64,000 nucleotides of DNA. Origin: Paenibacillus doosanensis. GTDB taxonomy: Bacteria; Bacillota; Bacilli; Paenibacillales; NBRC-103111. A program made the translations under genes and the position numbers. The notes beneath the pieces were generated by a model, which was not told where the DNA came from, made no database searches, and worked only from the letters and a program-made list of their open reading frames with translations. The stretch covers positions 1 through 64,000 of the forward strand of contig NZ_JANYUY010000044.1 of the NCBI RefSeq assembly GCF_025060755.1, in the 5' to 3' direction. Positions 52,154 to 62,156 of the stretch are shown here, one piece after another. Within the stretch, counting starts at the first letter, position 1; the number at the start of each line of letters is the position of its first letter.

Positions 52154-53329
52154 ATGTCCGGTTCAAATGAACAGCGTCAGCCGCATCCGTGGAATTGGGA
52201 GGAGCTCGAGCAGGCGCCTCAGGTGTACCCCGCCCCGGAGTTTGACGAAGGAAATGTGAAAGCGATTTATTACGATGGTATGCCTTACGGGGGAAAACCG
52301 ACCCGCGTCTTCGCGTACTACGCGCTGCCCGATGCCGCTTCGGAAGAAGGCGGGCTTGTTCCCGCCATGGTTTTGGTGCACGGAGGTGGCGGGACCGCCT
52401 TCAAGGAATGGGTCGAGCTGTGGAGACAGAGAGGCTATGCGGCGATCGCGATGGACTTGGAGGGGCATCTGCCGCTGGCCAAAGACAGCGAGGGGAGACG
52501 GCCGCAGCATGATTGGAGCGGTCCTGCCCGCCAAGGCGAATTCGGCGACTATGCGCTGCCCGTGGAGGAGCAGTGGATGTATCATGCGGTAGCGGCCGTC
52601 ATCCGGGCGCATTCTTTCATCCGTTCGATAGAGCAAGTAGACCGCGGCCGGATCGGCATTAACGGCATTTCCTGGGGAGGGATCGTCACCGGCATCGTAT
52701 CTGGGGTGGACGACCGCTTCATGTTCTCGATTCCGGTGTACGGTTGCGGTTATTTATACGAATTGACGAACCGGTTCGGGGAAGCCTTCAGGAGAATGCC
52801 GCAGGAGGATGCGGAACGGATCAAGCGGCTGTGGGACCCTTCGGTTTATTTGCCGCGGGCGACGAAGCCTATGCTGTGGGTAAACGGAGATCAGGACCAG
52901 CATTTTTCGCTCGATTTGTTCAGCCGATCGTATGAAAAGATGCGCAGCCGCAGGAAGGAATCGCTGCTCAGCATCCAGTTCGGATTAGGGCATTCCCATG
53001 TTATGGGGTGGAAGCCTCAGGAGATTTACGCTTTCGCCGATCAAATGACCAAGGGAGCCGAGCCCTTAATCCATACGGATGATCCGGTCGAGGAAGGAAG
53101 CGAGACAGTCGTCCGCTACGCGCAGGGGAGCGCGGTCAAGAAAGCCGAGCTTCGGTATGCCGTAGATACCTCCGATTGGTTTGCCGTGCAGTGGCTAACG
53201 GCCGATGCGCGTATCTTGGAAGAGGCTCGCGAGATTCGAGCGGTTATTCCGGCGAATGCCAAAGCATACTTTATCCGCATCGCCGACGAGCGGGAGTATG
53301 TCGTTTGTTCCGCCATAAGGTACCGTTAG
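52154..53329 (+). CDS. Alpha/beta-hydrolase, acetyl-xylan-esterase/dienelactone-hydrolase-like
   Basis: 391 residues from ATG 52154, behind GAGGAGGAGAAAGC. Oxyanion loop VLVHGGGG (74-80), nucleophile Ser173 in GINGISWGGI, probable acid in MLWVNGDQDQHF and His in GLGHSHVMG. A C-terminal beta domain (about 310-391) follows the hydrolase domain. It resembles the prolyl-oligopeptidase/acetyl-xylan-esterase type and would remove ester groups from plant glycans. No signal peptide. Separated from GH95 by a terminator, so independently transcribed. Confidence 0.8.
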   Translation: MSGSNEQRQPHPWNWEELEQAPQVYPAPEFDEGNVKAIYYDGMPYGGKPTRVFAYYALPDAASEEGGLVPAMVLVHGGGGTAFKEWVELWRQRGYAAIAMDLEGHLPLAKDSEGRRPQHDWSGPARQGEFGDYALPVEEQWMYHAVAAVIRAHSFIRSIEQVDRGRIGINGISWGGIVTGIVSGVDDRFMFSIPVYGCGYLYELTNRFGEAFRRMPQEDAERIKRLWDPSVYLPRATKPMLWVNGDQDQHFSLDLFSRSYEKMRSRRKESLLSIQFGLGHSHVMGWKPQEIYAFADQMTKGAEPLIHTDDPVEEGSETVVRYAQGSAVKKAELRYAVDTSDWFAVQWLTADARILEEAREIRAVIPANAKAYFIRIADEREYVVCSAIRYR

Positions 53330-53567
53330 CATTCGGAGAAAATGTAAATGTTCGGTTAAGATCGAGGGTTTTTTTCGTCCGAAGGCGTCCAAACCCCCGA
53401 GCGACGGGGTTCTATAGCGGCTTGCCAGTTCTGGCAGGCTTCATCGGCCCATGTCACCGCTCTGTCCGTAACGTAAGGCCGCTTCGAAAAAGGCGCAGTC
53501 TAAACGCTCTATAGATTGGAAATACTAGAATTATAGAATCCAATCGATTTAGAGGAGGCTGTCTATT

Positions 53568-54545
53568 ATGCAGGTGCATTCATCTTTTTTCGATCCGCCG
53601 CAGGCCGTGCTGGAACGTATTATCTATCAAATGGAAAAAGTCATTATCGGTAAAAGAGAGGTTATAGAGAAGCTGCTCATCGCCTTGCTGTGCGGCGGTC
53701 ATGTACTGCTGGAGGACGTCCCCGGCGTAGGCAAGACGATGATGGTGCGGGCGCTCGCGCGAACGCTGGACTGTAGCTTCAAGCGAGTGCAGTGTACGCC
53801 GGATTTGCTGCCGTCGGATTTGACAGGGAGCAGCATTTTTCATCAGCAGTCGATGCAGTTTGAATTTCGCCCCGGTCCGCTTATGGCTAACCTGGTGTTG
53901 GCCGACGAGCTGAACCGCGCAACGCCGCGCACCCAATCGGCGCTGCTGGAGGCGATGGAGGAGAGGAAGATCAGCGTAGACGGCGAGACGCATTCGCTGC
54001 CCGAGCCGTTCTTTCTGCTCGCGACGCAAAATCCGTTTGACTTCGAGGGCACCTTCCAGCTGCCGGAGGCGCAGCTGGATCGGTTTCTGATGAAGCTGAA
54101 GCTCGGATACCCGCAAGCTGAGGAGGAAGTGGAGCTGCTTAGCCGCGTGGAGGAGCGTCATCCGCTCGGCCAGCTGCGCCCGCTGCTGCTGCCCGAAGAA
54201 TTCGCCGCACTGCAAATGGAGACGAGCCGCGTCCATGTCGATGATACGGTGAAAAGCTATATCGTGCAGCTGGCCGCAGCGACGAGGCGTCATCCGGAGA
54301 TCGCGCTTGGAGCGAGTCCCCGCGCCTCGATAGCGCTGATGAAAGCGGCTCAAGGGAGGGCCTTTCTCTCCGGCCGCAGCTTCTGCATTCCCGATGACGT
54401 GAAGCAGATGGCCGTGGCGGTACTGGCTCACCGGCTTCTGCTCACGCCGGAAGCAGCGATGGCGGGAGCGCAGGGCGAGGTTTTAATAGAAACGATCACC
54501 GCTGCAACGCCGATCCCTTCCCGGCATTACGCTCCGGCTCTGTAG
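53568..54545 (+). CDS. MoxR-family AAA ATPase
   Basis: 325 residues. Walker A in LLEDVPGVGKTMMVRALA, Walker B in LVLADELNRATPRTQSALLEAMEE, sensor 1 in FFLLATQNPFDFEGTFQLPEAQLDRF. MoxR ATPases act as chaperone-like factors for partners encoded next door. Here they are a DUF58 protein and a membrane transglutaminase, the common three-gene set. ATG 53568 follows AGAGGAGG. Upstream TTGGAA...TATAGA-like elements suggest a promoter at about 53515-53540. Confidence 0.95.
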   Translation: MQVHSSFFDPPQAVLERIIYQMEKVIIGKREVIEKLLIALLCGGHVLLEDVPGVGKTMMVRALARTLDCSFKRVQCTPDLLPSDLTGSSIFHQQSMQFEFRPGPLMANLVLADELNRATPRTQSALLEAMEERKISVDGETHSLPEPFFLLATQNPFDFEGTFQLPEAQLDRFLMKLKLGYPQAEEEVELLSRVEERHPLGQLRPLLLPEEFAALQMETSRVHVDDTVKSYIVQLAAATRRHPEIALGASPRASIALMKAAQGRAFLSGRSFCIPDDVKQMAVAVLAHRLLLTPEAAMAGAQGEVLIETITAATPIPSRHYAPAL

Positions 54546-54556
54546 GAGGGGCGGAC

Positions 54557-55789
54557 ATGGCGAATGTATTCAAGTTATTATGGATGCTGGGCTGCTGGGC
54601 GGGCTGCTGGTATTGGGCGGCGGCCTACGGCGGCCGCTCGGCCTGGATTTGCTTCTATGGGATGAGCACGCTGCTGCTCTATATCACGCTAGGCTGTATC
54701 GGCTGGAGCCGTCCGGTTCGGGTCGAGCGACTCCAGCAGCAGCTTCGCTGCTGGAGCGGCGACCCTGTCGAATTGCCCGTCCGGCTTCGTTTCGGCGGGC
54801 GCGTTCTTCCGCTCGGCTGGCTGCTCGTGGAGCAGCGCTGGACGCATACAGGGACGGGCGAGCCGCTGTGGCTGCGCGATATTGTGACGCCGGTTTTTTC
54901 AGGCTCTGCCGAAGCGCGGCTGCGCGTTCCTTCCCTGCCGCGCGGCTTGTATGTGCTGGAGGCGTCGAGCGTCACGGCGAGCGACGTGTTCGGCCTGCTG
55001 CGGATTCGCCGCCGCATCAAGGCCGGGCGGCAGCAGCTGCTCGTGCTGCCGAAGCCGCTGCCGCTGCCAGCGGCCGCTGAAGGCGCGGGAGAAGAGCACC
55101 CGCGCCTCAAGCCGCAGCTGCAGCGGCAGGCCGCGTCCCCGCTTGTTTACGGGACGCGGCCCTATGCGCCGGGGGACCCCCTGAACCGGGTCCACTGGCG
55201 CTCCACCGCGCGCGCAGGGGCTTTGCGCGCGAAGGAATCGGAGCAGCCCGGCGCCGACCGGCTGCTCGTCTGCCTCGACGCGGCCATGGGCGTCCCGAAC
55301 GCGGAAGCGTTCGGAACGGCCGTCCGGGCCGCGGCAGGGCTTGCCCAGCGCGGACTGCAGCTGGGCTTGACCGTGCGCCTTGCCGTCACCGACCGGCAAG
55401 GGCGGACGGCGGAGGCGCGAGGGCGCGAGCGCCTCGCGGAACTGCTGGAGCTGCTCGCGCTCGTGCCGTGCGACGGCGACAGGCCCTTCGCGGCCAGCGT
55501 GCAGCGGGAGGCGCTGCACACCGGCCCGTGGGCCGGGGTCGCCATCGTCACGGCGCAGCCGGATGAGCAGCTGCTGAAGCTGGCGTACCGCCTGCGGGAG
55601 CGCGCGGTACATCTGGTCTACGTGCACGGGCGCGGCTCTGACCCTGCGGCCGTGCAGCAGTGGAAGCGGCAGGCGGAAGCTGCCGGCTGCCGGTTTACGG
55701 CGGTAACGGCGGATTCCCGGTACGCCGCCGAAGGAGGTGAGGGCTATGGCGCTGAAGCGGGTCAAACCGCAGCCGCGGCCGGGGCTTGA
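54557..55789 (+). CDS. DUF58 membrane protein, MoxR partner
   Basis: 410 residues with two N-terminal membrane helices (about 5-22 and 27-47). The DUF58 core motif is PYAPGDPLNRVHWRSTARAGALRAKESE (about 197-224), and a degraded VWA-like domain follows. It starts 11 bases after the MoxR gene behind GGAGGGG. By eye the 3' half is very GC-rich, with many GCGC runs. It probably works with MoxR and the transglutaminase on the cell envelope. Confidence 0.9.
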   Translation: MANVFKLLWMLGCWAGCWYWAAAYGGRSAWICFYGMSTLLLYITLGCIGWSRPVRVERLQQQLRCWSGDPVELPVRLRFGGRVLPLGWLLVEQRWTHTGTGEPLWLRDIVTPVFSGSAEARLRVPSLPRGLYVLEASSVTASDVFGLLRIRRRIKAGRQQLLVLPKPLPLPAAAEGAGEEHPRLKPQLQRQAASPLVYGTRPYAPGDPLNRVHWRSTARAGALRAKESEQPGADRLLVCLDAAMGVPNAEAFGTAVRAAAGLAQRGLQLGLTVRLAVTDRQGRTAEARGRERLAELLELLALVPCDGDRPFAASVQREALHTGPWAGVAIVTAQPDEQLLKLAYRLRERAVHLVYVHGRGSDPAAVQQWKRQAEAAGCRFTAVTADSRYAAEGGEGYGAEAGQTAAAAGA

Positions 55790-58196
55790 ACAATCAGCCG
55801 AGCCCTCCGGCTCCTGGGCGCTGCGCGTCGGGTATGCGCTGCTGCTGTTTTGGCTGATTCGGGCTTGGCTCGTGCCGCTGCAGCAGTTGTCCGATTATAC
55901 CGAGGTGTATCGGATTACGCCTTTTTTGGTCGCCTTTGCTCTGTTTCTTGTCATCGACACGCTGCGCATGCCGCAAGCGGCGGCTTGGCCGCTAAAGGCG
56001 GCGATTGTGCTGGCGGCTACCGCCGTGCTGCACAGCGGACAATGGCTGCCGGGCGTGGGCTGGTGGCAGTCATGGCTGCGCGAGCTTACCGAGGATGCGC
56101 TGCATATGGCGCAGGGACGGTTTTCTTATATTTCCCCGGCTACGCGAACGATGCTGTTTTTGGCCGGATGGGGCTTTTTTATTTGGGTGCTACAGTCATT
56201 TGTCGCCGATAGACAGCAGCTGCTGTGGTTTGTCGCGATGACATTAGTTTATTTGATTGCATTGCAGCTCGTTTTCGATACGGATATGTCGGCGGGACTG
56301 CTGGGAGCGGCGGGCGCAGGCCTGCTGCTGCAAGGTTGGCTGCAGGCGGAGCGGTGGACGCGCTGGAAGCGGCAAAGCGCCGCGCACTATAGCTCCCGCC
56401 TTGAGGATGAGCCGGCCCGGCAGCCGGAGGCGCGCCCTGAGGGGCTGTGGACTCCCGTTGCCGCGAGCGCCGTGCTGACGGGCCTATGCCTGCTCGGAGC
56501 CTGGCTTGGCGCGCTGCAGCACGATCCCAAGGGGCGGCCGATCGACTGGTCGGAGCCGCTTTCCAAGTGGGAGGACCGGCTGCCGTTTTTGACCGGCCCG
56601 CAGCTGGGCGGCGGAGCCGTGCCGGCTTCCCTGGCCGCAGGTCAAACCGGCTACGGTCCCGACGATTCGCGGCTCGGCTCGCCGCTTAGCCAAGACGATA
56701 CCGTCGCCTTCATAGCGAAGACGACGCGTCTGACTTACTGGCGCGGCGAAGCAAAAGCCGTCTATACGGGGCGCGGCTGGTATCAGGCGGAGACGGAGCC
56801 TGTCCCGCTGGTTCCGGAAGCCGGATCGCCGCCTGCTGATCCGGACAAGGATTCGGCTGCAGAGGCAGCCGCGGCGGACCTGAAAACGGCTTCGGACAGC
56901 GTACCGGTACGTCAGCAAGTGTTTATAAAGGAGAAGGGTTTGCAGCACCAGCTGTTTCTCGGCGGCGCTTTAGCGAAAGTGGACTCTCTCGTATCGGAAG
57001 CGGGTCAGCCGATATCTCCCGAATGGCTTTGGCAGGATAAGCGAAGCGATAAATATTTTTTGCCGGCGCTGGCTGACCCTCTCTCCTCGTACAGCGTGCA
57101 GGTCAGCGTCCCGCCGGAATCGCACGTATCGGAGCGGGATGCCTATGTCCAACTGCCCGACTCGCTGCCGGCCAGGGTGAGGGAGCTGGCTTCGGAAATA
57201 ACCAGGGAAGCAAGCACGCCCTATGATAAAGCCAAAGCTATCGAGCGTTACTTGCTCCGAACGTATCCCTATTCGCTGCAAAACACAAGGCCTCCGGCGG
57301 CGGGGCAGGATCTGGTCGATCAGTTTCTATTCGAACAAAAAGCAGGGTATTGCGATCATTTTTCTTCCGCTATGGTCGTATTGCTGCGGTCCGTCGGCAT
57401 TCCCGCCCGATGGGTCAAAGGATTCGCCCCGGGGGAAGTGACCTCCACCGATACGCTATCGGACGGAACGCTGCTCTATACCGTTCAGGTGCGCAATAAG
57501 GACGCTCACTCTTGGGTGGAAGCGTATATGCCTTCCGGTGACTGGCTGACCTTCGACCCGACCCCCGGTTACGGAGGGGATGTACCCGGCGGTCCTAAGG
57601 TTCAGACGGCTTCAGCGCCTGCCTCCTCCCTCAAGGAAGACAGTGGAGCCGGCTCGGTTATCCGCCGTCTGGCGAACTATGCGTTGCAGTTATCCGGATT
57701 TACCCGCAGTTTGGGAGGCTTCAGCGCCGCTTTATCCACTGCGAGTGATAGAGGGCTGGCGGTAATCCAGCGGATCATGATGTGGATAGAGCCGTGGCTT
57801 CCTTTATCCTTGTGGATAATCGGAGCGTGCTTGCTTGTTTCCATCATCCACATGTGGATAGCGCGACGGCGCAGCTCAGCCGCCGCTCCGGTCCGCGGAC
57901 GCCAGGTGAATCGTTCGGGCGCGGCTTCGTCCTATCGCCGCCGCTTCCGGGCGTATGCGGCGATGCGGCAGGCGGAGCGATTATGGCGCAAGCTGCAGCG
58001 GCGGCTTGGACGGGCCGAGCCTACGCAGACGCTGCGCGAATATTTGCTCTCGCGCCAGTTCGCAAACGATGCGCAGCGCAGCTCGCTGCTCCGCTTCGTC
58101 CGGCTGCTGGAGGAGATGAAGTACCGTGCGGGGACGCCCCCTGTAACAAGGCGCCAACTGCGTGAAGCGTGGCGCGATGTTCAAAAAAGCCTGTAA
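55746..58196 (+). CDS. Membrane transglutaminase-like protein (DUF3488/DUF4129)
   Basis: 816 residues from ATG 55746 (AAGGAGG eight bases upstream), overlapping the DUF58 gene by 44 bases. The N-terminus holds five or six membrane helices (residues about 25-210) and another near 235. The extracellular transglutaminase core has Cys in EQKAGYCDHFSSAMVVLLRSVGIPARWVKGF, His in NKDAHSWVEAY and Asp in WLTFDPTPGYGG. A last membrane helix lies near 680-700, followed by a cytoplasmic DUF4129-like tail. It presumably cross-links or cleaves wall-associated proteins; substrate unknown. Confidence 0.93.
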   Translation: MALKRVKPQPRPGLEQSAEPSGSWALRVGYALLLFWLIRAWLVPLQQLSDYTEVYRITPFLVAFALFLVIDTLRMPQAAAWPLKAAIVLAATAVLHSGQWLPGVGWWQSWLRELTEDALHMAQGRFSYISPATRTMLFLAGWGFFIWVLQSFVADRQQLLWFVAMTLVYLIALQLVFDTDMSAGLLGAAGAGLLLQGWLQAERWTRWKRQSAAHYSSRLEDEPARQPEARPEGLWTPVAASAVLTGLCLLGAWLGALQHDPKGRPIDWSEPLSKWEDRLPFLTGPQLGGGAVPASLAAGQTGYGPDDSRLGSPLSQDDTVAFIAKTTRLTYWRGEAKAVYTGRGWYQAETEPVPLVPEAGSPPADPDKDSAAEAAAADLKTASDSVPVRQQVFIKEKGLQHQLFLGGALAKVDSLVSEAGQPISPEWLWQDKRSDKYFLPALADPLSSYSVQVSVPPESHVSERDAYVQLPDSLPARVRELASEITREASTPYDKAKAIERYLLRTYPYSLQNTRPPAAGQDLVDQFLFEQKAGYCDHFSSAMVVLLRSVGIPARWVKGFAPGEVTSTDTLSDGTLLYTVQVRNKDAHSWVEAYMPSGDWLTFDPTPGYGGDVPGGPKVQTASAPASSLKEDSGAGSVIRRLANYALQLSGFTRSLGGFSAALSTASDRGLAVIQRIMMWIEPWLPLSLWIIGACLLVSIIHMWIARRRSSAAAPVRGRQVNRSGAASSYRRRFRAYAAMRQAERLWRKLQRRLGRAEPTQTLREYLLSRQFANDAQRSSLLRFVRLLEEMKYRAGTPPVTRRQLREAWRDVQKSL

Positions 58197-58223
58197 GCCG
58201 CTTTTGGCGGCCGCAGGCTTTTT
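58183..58223 (+). terminator. Terminator of the MoxR-DUF58-transglutaminase operon
   Basis: AAAAAGCCTG.AAGCCGC / GGCGGC.CAGGCTTTTT. The stem begins inside the last codons of the transglutaminase gene and ends in five Ts. Confidence 0.85.
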
Positions 58224-58493
58224 GCCGCGTCTGTATAGCTCATGAATGTGACTCGCGTCATGCATAAAACAATGGGAAATACTATACGAACAGAGCGCGT
58301 TCTGGAGGCGATCCGCGCTTTTTCTACAGAGGCATTGCCCTTTCTTTCACGGAAGCTTATAATAATGTCTATTGATTTAGAGCAGAGAATCGGTCAGTTC
58401 TAGTTTGACCGGCTGGTGCTTGCGTGCGAAACGGTTTCGCCGCCCGCGGAATCACAGCTCAATCGTTTCTTCGAAAACTCTTAGGAGGTAATT

Positions 58494-60032
58494 ATGGACA
58501 AGCCAAATGAAATTATCGTCGTACTGGACTTCGGAGGACAGTACAACCAGTTGATCGCCCGCCGTATCAGGGATTTGGGCGTATACAGCGAATTGCTCCC
58601 TTATAACACATCGGTCGAAAAGCTGAAGCAGTTGCAGCCGAAAGGGATTGTTTTTTCCGGCGGGCCTGCGAGCGTGTACGGTGAAGATTCCCCGCTCGTC
58701 GATCCGGGAGTATACGATTTGAACGTGCCGATTCTCGGCATTTGCTACGGCATGCAGTTGATGGCGCATCAGCTGCAAGGAAAAGTGGAGAGAGCCTCCA
58801 AACGCGAGTACGGAAAAGCCGAAGTGGATTTTGCCAATCACTGCAGCCTGGTGCGCAAGCTGGACAAAAAACAAACCGTTTGGATGAGCCACAGCGACCT
58901 TGTTGTGGAGCCGCCTGCCGGCTTCGTCGTGGACGCAAGCACGGAGCATGCTCCGGTAGCGGCAATGAGCCATCCGGAAAAGAAAATGTTCGCCGTGCAA
59001 TTCCATCCGGAAGTGCGTCATTCCGTATATGGTAACGATATGATTCGCAACTTCCTGTATGAAGTGTGCGGCTGTGAAGGCACATGGAGCATGGAAAGCT
59101 TCATCGAAGACACCATCCGCGACATTCGCGCGCAAGTCGGCGATAAGAAGGTGCTGTGCGCTCTGAGCGGCGGAGTAGACTCTTCGGTTGTCGCCATGCT
59201 GATTCATAAAGCGATCGGAGATCAGCTTACTTGTATGTTTATCGACCACGGTTTGCTGCGCAAAGGCGAAGCGGAAGGCGTGATGGAAACCTTTGTCGGC
59301 AAATTCGACATGAAAGTGGTTAAAATCGACGCTCGCGAGCGGTTCCTGGGCAAGCTGGCCGGCGTAGACGATCCGGAGCAAAAGCGGAAAATTATCGGCA
59401 ACGAGTTCATCCGCGTGTTCGAAGAGGAATCGGCCCGTTTCGACGATTTCGCATTCCTTGCGCAGGGAACGCTGTACACCGACATCGTAGAGAGCGGAAC
59501 GGCTACGGCTCATACGATCAAATCGCATCATAACGTAGGCGGATTGCCGGAAGATATGAAATTCGAGCTTGTCGAGCCGCTGAAGGCTTTGTTCAAGGAC
59601 GAAGTGCGCAAAGTAGGCGAAGAATGTGGTCTGCCTGCCGAAATCGTATGGCGTCAGCCGTTCCCGGGCCCGGGTCTTGCGATCCGCGTTCTCGGCGAAG
59701 TTACGGAAGAGAAGCTCGCGATCGTTCGGGAATCCGACGCCATTTTGCGCGATGAAATCGCCAAAGCCGGTCTCGACCGCGAGATTTGGCAGTACTTTAC
59801 GGCGCTTCCTAACATGAAGAGCGTCGGCGTTATGGGTGACGCACGTACGTATTCCTACACCGTAGGTATCCGCGCGGTAACGTCCATCGACGGCATGACC
59901 GCCGACTGGGCACGTATCCCTTGGGACGTGCTGGAGAAGATCTCCGTGCGTATTGTCAACGAAGTGGACAATGTCAATCGGATCGTGTACGACGTGACGT
60001 CCAAGCCGCCAGCTACGATCGAGTGGGAATAG
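58494..60032 (+). CDS. guaA: GMP synthase (glutamine-hydrolysing)
   Basis: 512 residues, standard GuaA. Class I amidotransferase with Cys84 ([12 protein letters not shown]), HPE triad ([10 protein letters not shown]), ATP-pyrophosphatase P-loop [11 protein letters not shown], and C-terminal dimer domain ending KPPATIEWE. It makes GMP from XMP. AGGAGG lies six bases before the ATG. The ~270 bases upstream carry no gene and no purine aptamer. Confidence 0.97.
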   Translation: MDKPNEIIVVLDFGGQYNQLIARRIRDLGVYSELLPYNTSVEKLKQLQPKGIVFSGGPASVYGEDSPLVDPGVYDLNVPILGICYGMQLMAHQLQGKVERASKREYGKAEVDFANHCSLVRKLDKKQTVWMSHSDLVVEPPAGFVVDASTEHAPVAAMSHPEKKMFAVQFHPEVRHSVYGNDMIRNFLYEVCGCEGTWSMESFIEDTIRDIRAQVGDKKVLCALSGGVDSSVVAMLIHKAIGDQLTCMFIDHGLLRKGEAEGVMETFVGKFDMKVVKIDARERFLGKLAGVDDPEQKRKIIGNEFIRVFEEESARFDDFAFLAQGTLYTDIVESGTATAHTIKSHHNVGGLPEDMKFELVEPLKALFKDEVRKVGEECGLPAEIVWRQPFPGPGLAIRVLGEVTEEKLAIVRESDAILRDEIAKAGLDREIWQYFTALPNMKSVGVMGDARTYSYTVGIRAVTSIDGMTADWARIPWDVLEKISVRIVNEVDNVNRIVYDVTSKPPATIEWE

Positions 60033-60130
60033 AATTGAAGTAATTAATGGTGTTAATCGCTTGGGAGCCTTGCTGCATAAGGGTTTCCAGCGATGACATT
60101 GTTGAAAGCTCGAGTTCACATGTAACAATA

Positions 60131-60181
60131 GAGTACTCTCTTTTATTTGCGTTGTTTAGCAAATAGAAGGGAGTATTTTTT
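60131..60181 (+). terminator. Terminator of guaA
   Basis: Long stem AGTACTCTCTTTTATTTGC / GCAAATAGAAGGGAGTATT with loop GTTGTTTA and a T tract, about 100 bases after the stop. Confidence 0.9.
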
Positions 60182-60310
60182 ATGACCAAAATGAACGGAT
60201 TGATAATTCATAATTAAAGAGCTTTTTTGCTTATTAATCCCTTCCATCCCACAGCATGAACAATAACGAACATGAATGAGAAAATGATTGTAAACGTTCG
60301 GAAAAACCGA

Positions 60311-60339
60311 TTGACAAGATTCGTCATCACTTTTAGAAT
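60311..60339 (+). promoter_or_regulatory. Sigma-A promoter of the purine permease leader
   Basis: TTGACA (60311-60316), 17 bases, TAGAAT (60334-60339), a near-consensus promoter. The aptamer begins about 20 bases after the predicted start. Confidence 0.85.
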
Positions 60340-60365
60340 AAATGGAGAACAAGTAGGGAATAACA

Positions 60366-60434
60366 GTTTCGTATAATCCCAGGAATTGGCCCGGGAGTTT
60401 CTACGAGATCACCGTAAATGATCTGGCTACGAAC
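60366..60434 (+). promoter_or_regulatory. Guanine riboswitch aptamer
   Basis: The purine aptamer core is present: CGTATAATCCCAGGAATTGG, then GTTTCTACGAGATCACCGTAAA, closed by GGCTACGAA. The base before UA in the 3' junction strand is C (GGCTACG), corresponding to C74, which selects guanine or hypoxanthine rather than adenine. A terminator downstream (60541-60579) forms the expression platform; ligand binding would stop transcription of the permease. Confidence 0.93.
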
Positions 60435-60540
60435 AAACAAAGCATTCGATGGAACGGTTTTCCATGTGCGCGTGATGGCTTAAAAGAGCCTTTTTCTTGC
60501 GTTTACCGGGAAGCTGTGCGATCGGAACGCTTTGATTGTG

Positions 60541-60579
60541 AATCCGGCCTTTGATCAGGGATCAAAGTCGGATTTTTTT
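60541..60579 (+). terminator. Riboswitch-controlled terminator
   Basis: AATCCGGCCTTTGATC / GGATCAAAGTCGGATT stem followed by TTTTTTTC, 107 bases after the aptamer and 35 before the permease ATG. Confidence 0.9.
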
Positions 60580-60613
60580 CGTTGTTCCAAAAACCAATGG
60601 AGGGATTTGGGGA

Positions 60614-62011
60614 ATGGATCGATTGTTTAAGCTGAGGGAAAACGGCACCACGATACGCACGGAGGTCATGGCGGGCTTGACCACATTCATGACGATGGCG
60701 TATATTCTTGCCGTAAATCCGAACATTCTCAGCAACTTTGGCTCCGGGGCTACTGGCATGGACTGGACGGCCGTATTTTTGGCTACAGCGATTGCCGCAG
60801 GCGTGATGACCATTGCTATGGGGTTGTTTGTTAACTTTCCTGTCGCTTTGGCGCCAGGGATGGGACTCAATGCTTACTTCGCAACGGTGATTTTGGCTTC
60901 GCAGGGCAAGTTTACGTTCCAGATGGGACTCACGGCTGTCTTTATTTCCGGCTTGATTTTCATCGTGCTGACGGTGACGAAGGTGCGCCAGCTGCTGCTT
61001 GTAGCGGTGCCGGACAGCCTGAAGCATGCGATTACGGTCGGGATCGGCTTATTCATTACGATCGTCGGCTTGAAAAACAGCGGTTTGATGACGATTGCCA
61101 TCGAAACCGACAACGATGTGAAGGCGCATCAGTTTACCGATTTGCTCTCTTACGAGACGGTCATTCATATGGGAAGCCTGAAAGATCCCAACGTCGTGCT
61201 CTGTATTATCGGGATTGTGCTCATCGCGATATTGATGGTGCTCAATGTTCGCGGCGCGATACTGTTTGGCATTTTGCTGACGACGGTCGTAGGCTTGCTC
61301 ATGGGCCAAGTGAATTTGGGTACGTTAACCGATGCCAAAACGACTTGGGTGCCTGATTTGACCAAGCTGGCGTTCGCCCAGTTCGACTTCCCCGGCTTGA
61401 TTCACACAGGGATTATTTCGGTCATTGCGACCTTTACGTTTGTAGAATTATTCGACACGTTCGGTACGCTGGTCGGTACGGCCAATCGCGCCGGATTTAT
61501 GAAAAATAAAGAAGAAGGCAACAAAAAGGTCGGCAAAGCGATGATGGTCGACGCGATTGCGGTCAGCGGCGGCGCCTTGGTCGGCACAAGTACCGTGACG
61601 GCATTTGTAGAAAGCGCGGCCGGCGTAGCGCAAGGCGGACGCACGGGACTTACCTCGGTCACAACGGGCGTATGCTTCCTGCTCGCTTTGTTCTTGGCGC
61701 CTATCGCGGCTCTGATTCCGGGATCGGCTACGGCAGCCGCTTTAATTATTGTCGGCGTGCTGATGATGCAGTCGATCAAGGAAATTAATTTCCAAGATTT
61801 CGTTGTGGCGATTCCGGCGTTTTTCGTCATTGCGTTCATTCCGTTTACGTATAATATCGCCAACGGCATTTCGTTCGGTATTGTCACTTACGTCATCTTG
61901 GCGACGTTCTCCCGCTTCGGCGGCAAGAGCGAGCACAAGGTGCATTGGCTGATGTGGGTGCTGGCGGTTCTGATCGTGCTTCGCTACGCGTTTTTCGGCA
62001 GCGAAGGTTAA
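60614..62011 (+). CDS. pbuG: Guanine/hypoxanthine permease (NCS2, AzgA/PbuG type)
   Basis: 465 residues from ATG 60614, with GGAGGG nine bases upstream. About 12-13 membrane segments. Family motifs: MAGLTTFMTMAYILAVNPNIL, ALAPGMGLNAYF, FTFVELFDTFGTLVGTANRAGF, GTSTVTAFVESAAGVAQGGRTGLTSVTTG. Proton-coupled uptake of guanine and hypoxanthine. The guanine riboswitch upstream and guaA next door support the purine assignment over uracil or xanthine. The alternative name pbuO applies to a close paralogue. Confidence 0.92.
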   Translation: MDRLFKLRENGTTIRTEVMAGLTTFMTMAYILAVNPNILSNFGSGATGMDWTAVFLATAIAAGVMTIAMGLFVNFPVALAPGMGLNAYFATVILASQGKFTFQMGLTAVFISGLIFIVLTVTKVRQLLLVAVPDSLKHAITVGIGLFITIVGLKNSGLMTIAIETDNDVKAHQFTDLLSYETVIHMGSLKDPNVVLCIIGIVLIAILMVLNVRGAILFGILLTTVVGLLMGQVNLGTLTDAKTTWVPDLTKLAFAQFDFPGLIHTGIISVIATFTFVELFDTFGTLVGTANRAGFMKNKEEGNKKVGKAMMVDAIAVSGGALVGTSTVTAFVESAAGVAQGGRTGLTSVTTGVCFLLALFLAPIAALIPGSATAAALIIVGVLMMQSIKEINFQDFVVAIPAFFVIAFIPFTYNIANGISFGIVTYVILATFSRFGGKSEHKVHWLMWVLAVLIVLRYAFFGSEG

Positions 62012-62026
62012 TAGGTCGGTTTACCA

Positions 62027-62067
62027 AGCTTCGGTGTTTCCTTCAAGGAGACGCCGGGGCTTTTTTT
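62027..62067 (+). terminator. Terminator of pbuG
   Basis: AGCTTCGGTGTTTCCTT / AGGAGACGCCGGGGCT stem (with G:U pairs) followed by TTTTTTT. Confidence 0.85.
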
Positions 62068-62156
62068 GGCTGCAACCCTTATATCAAAAAAACTTTGAAC
62101 CTTTCATACGGCAATCACGTCCATATTTTGAATAAATGCGAACTGGAGTGATCGAA

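Noticed and set aside
58200-58493. Purine riboswitch upstream of guaA
   Set aside because: No UAUAAU...GUUUCUACC...CCGUAAA core is found. The guanine aptamer is only upstream of the permease at 60366-60434.
58452-60128. Long open frame antisense to guaA
   Set aside because: The plus-strand frame is an unmistakable GMP synthase with a ribosome binding site; the antisense frame has no start context and no family features.
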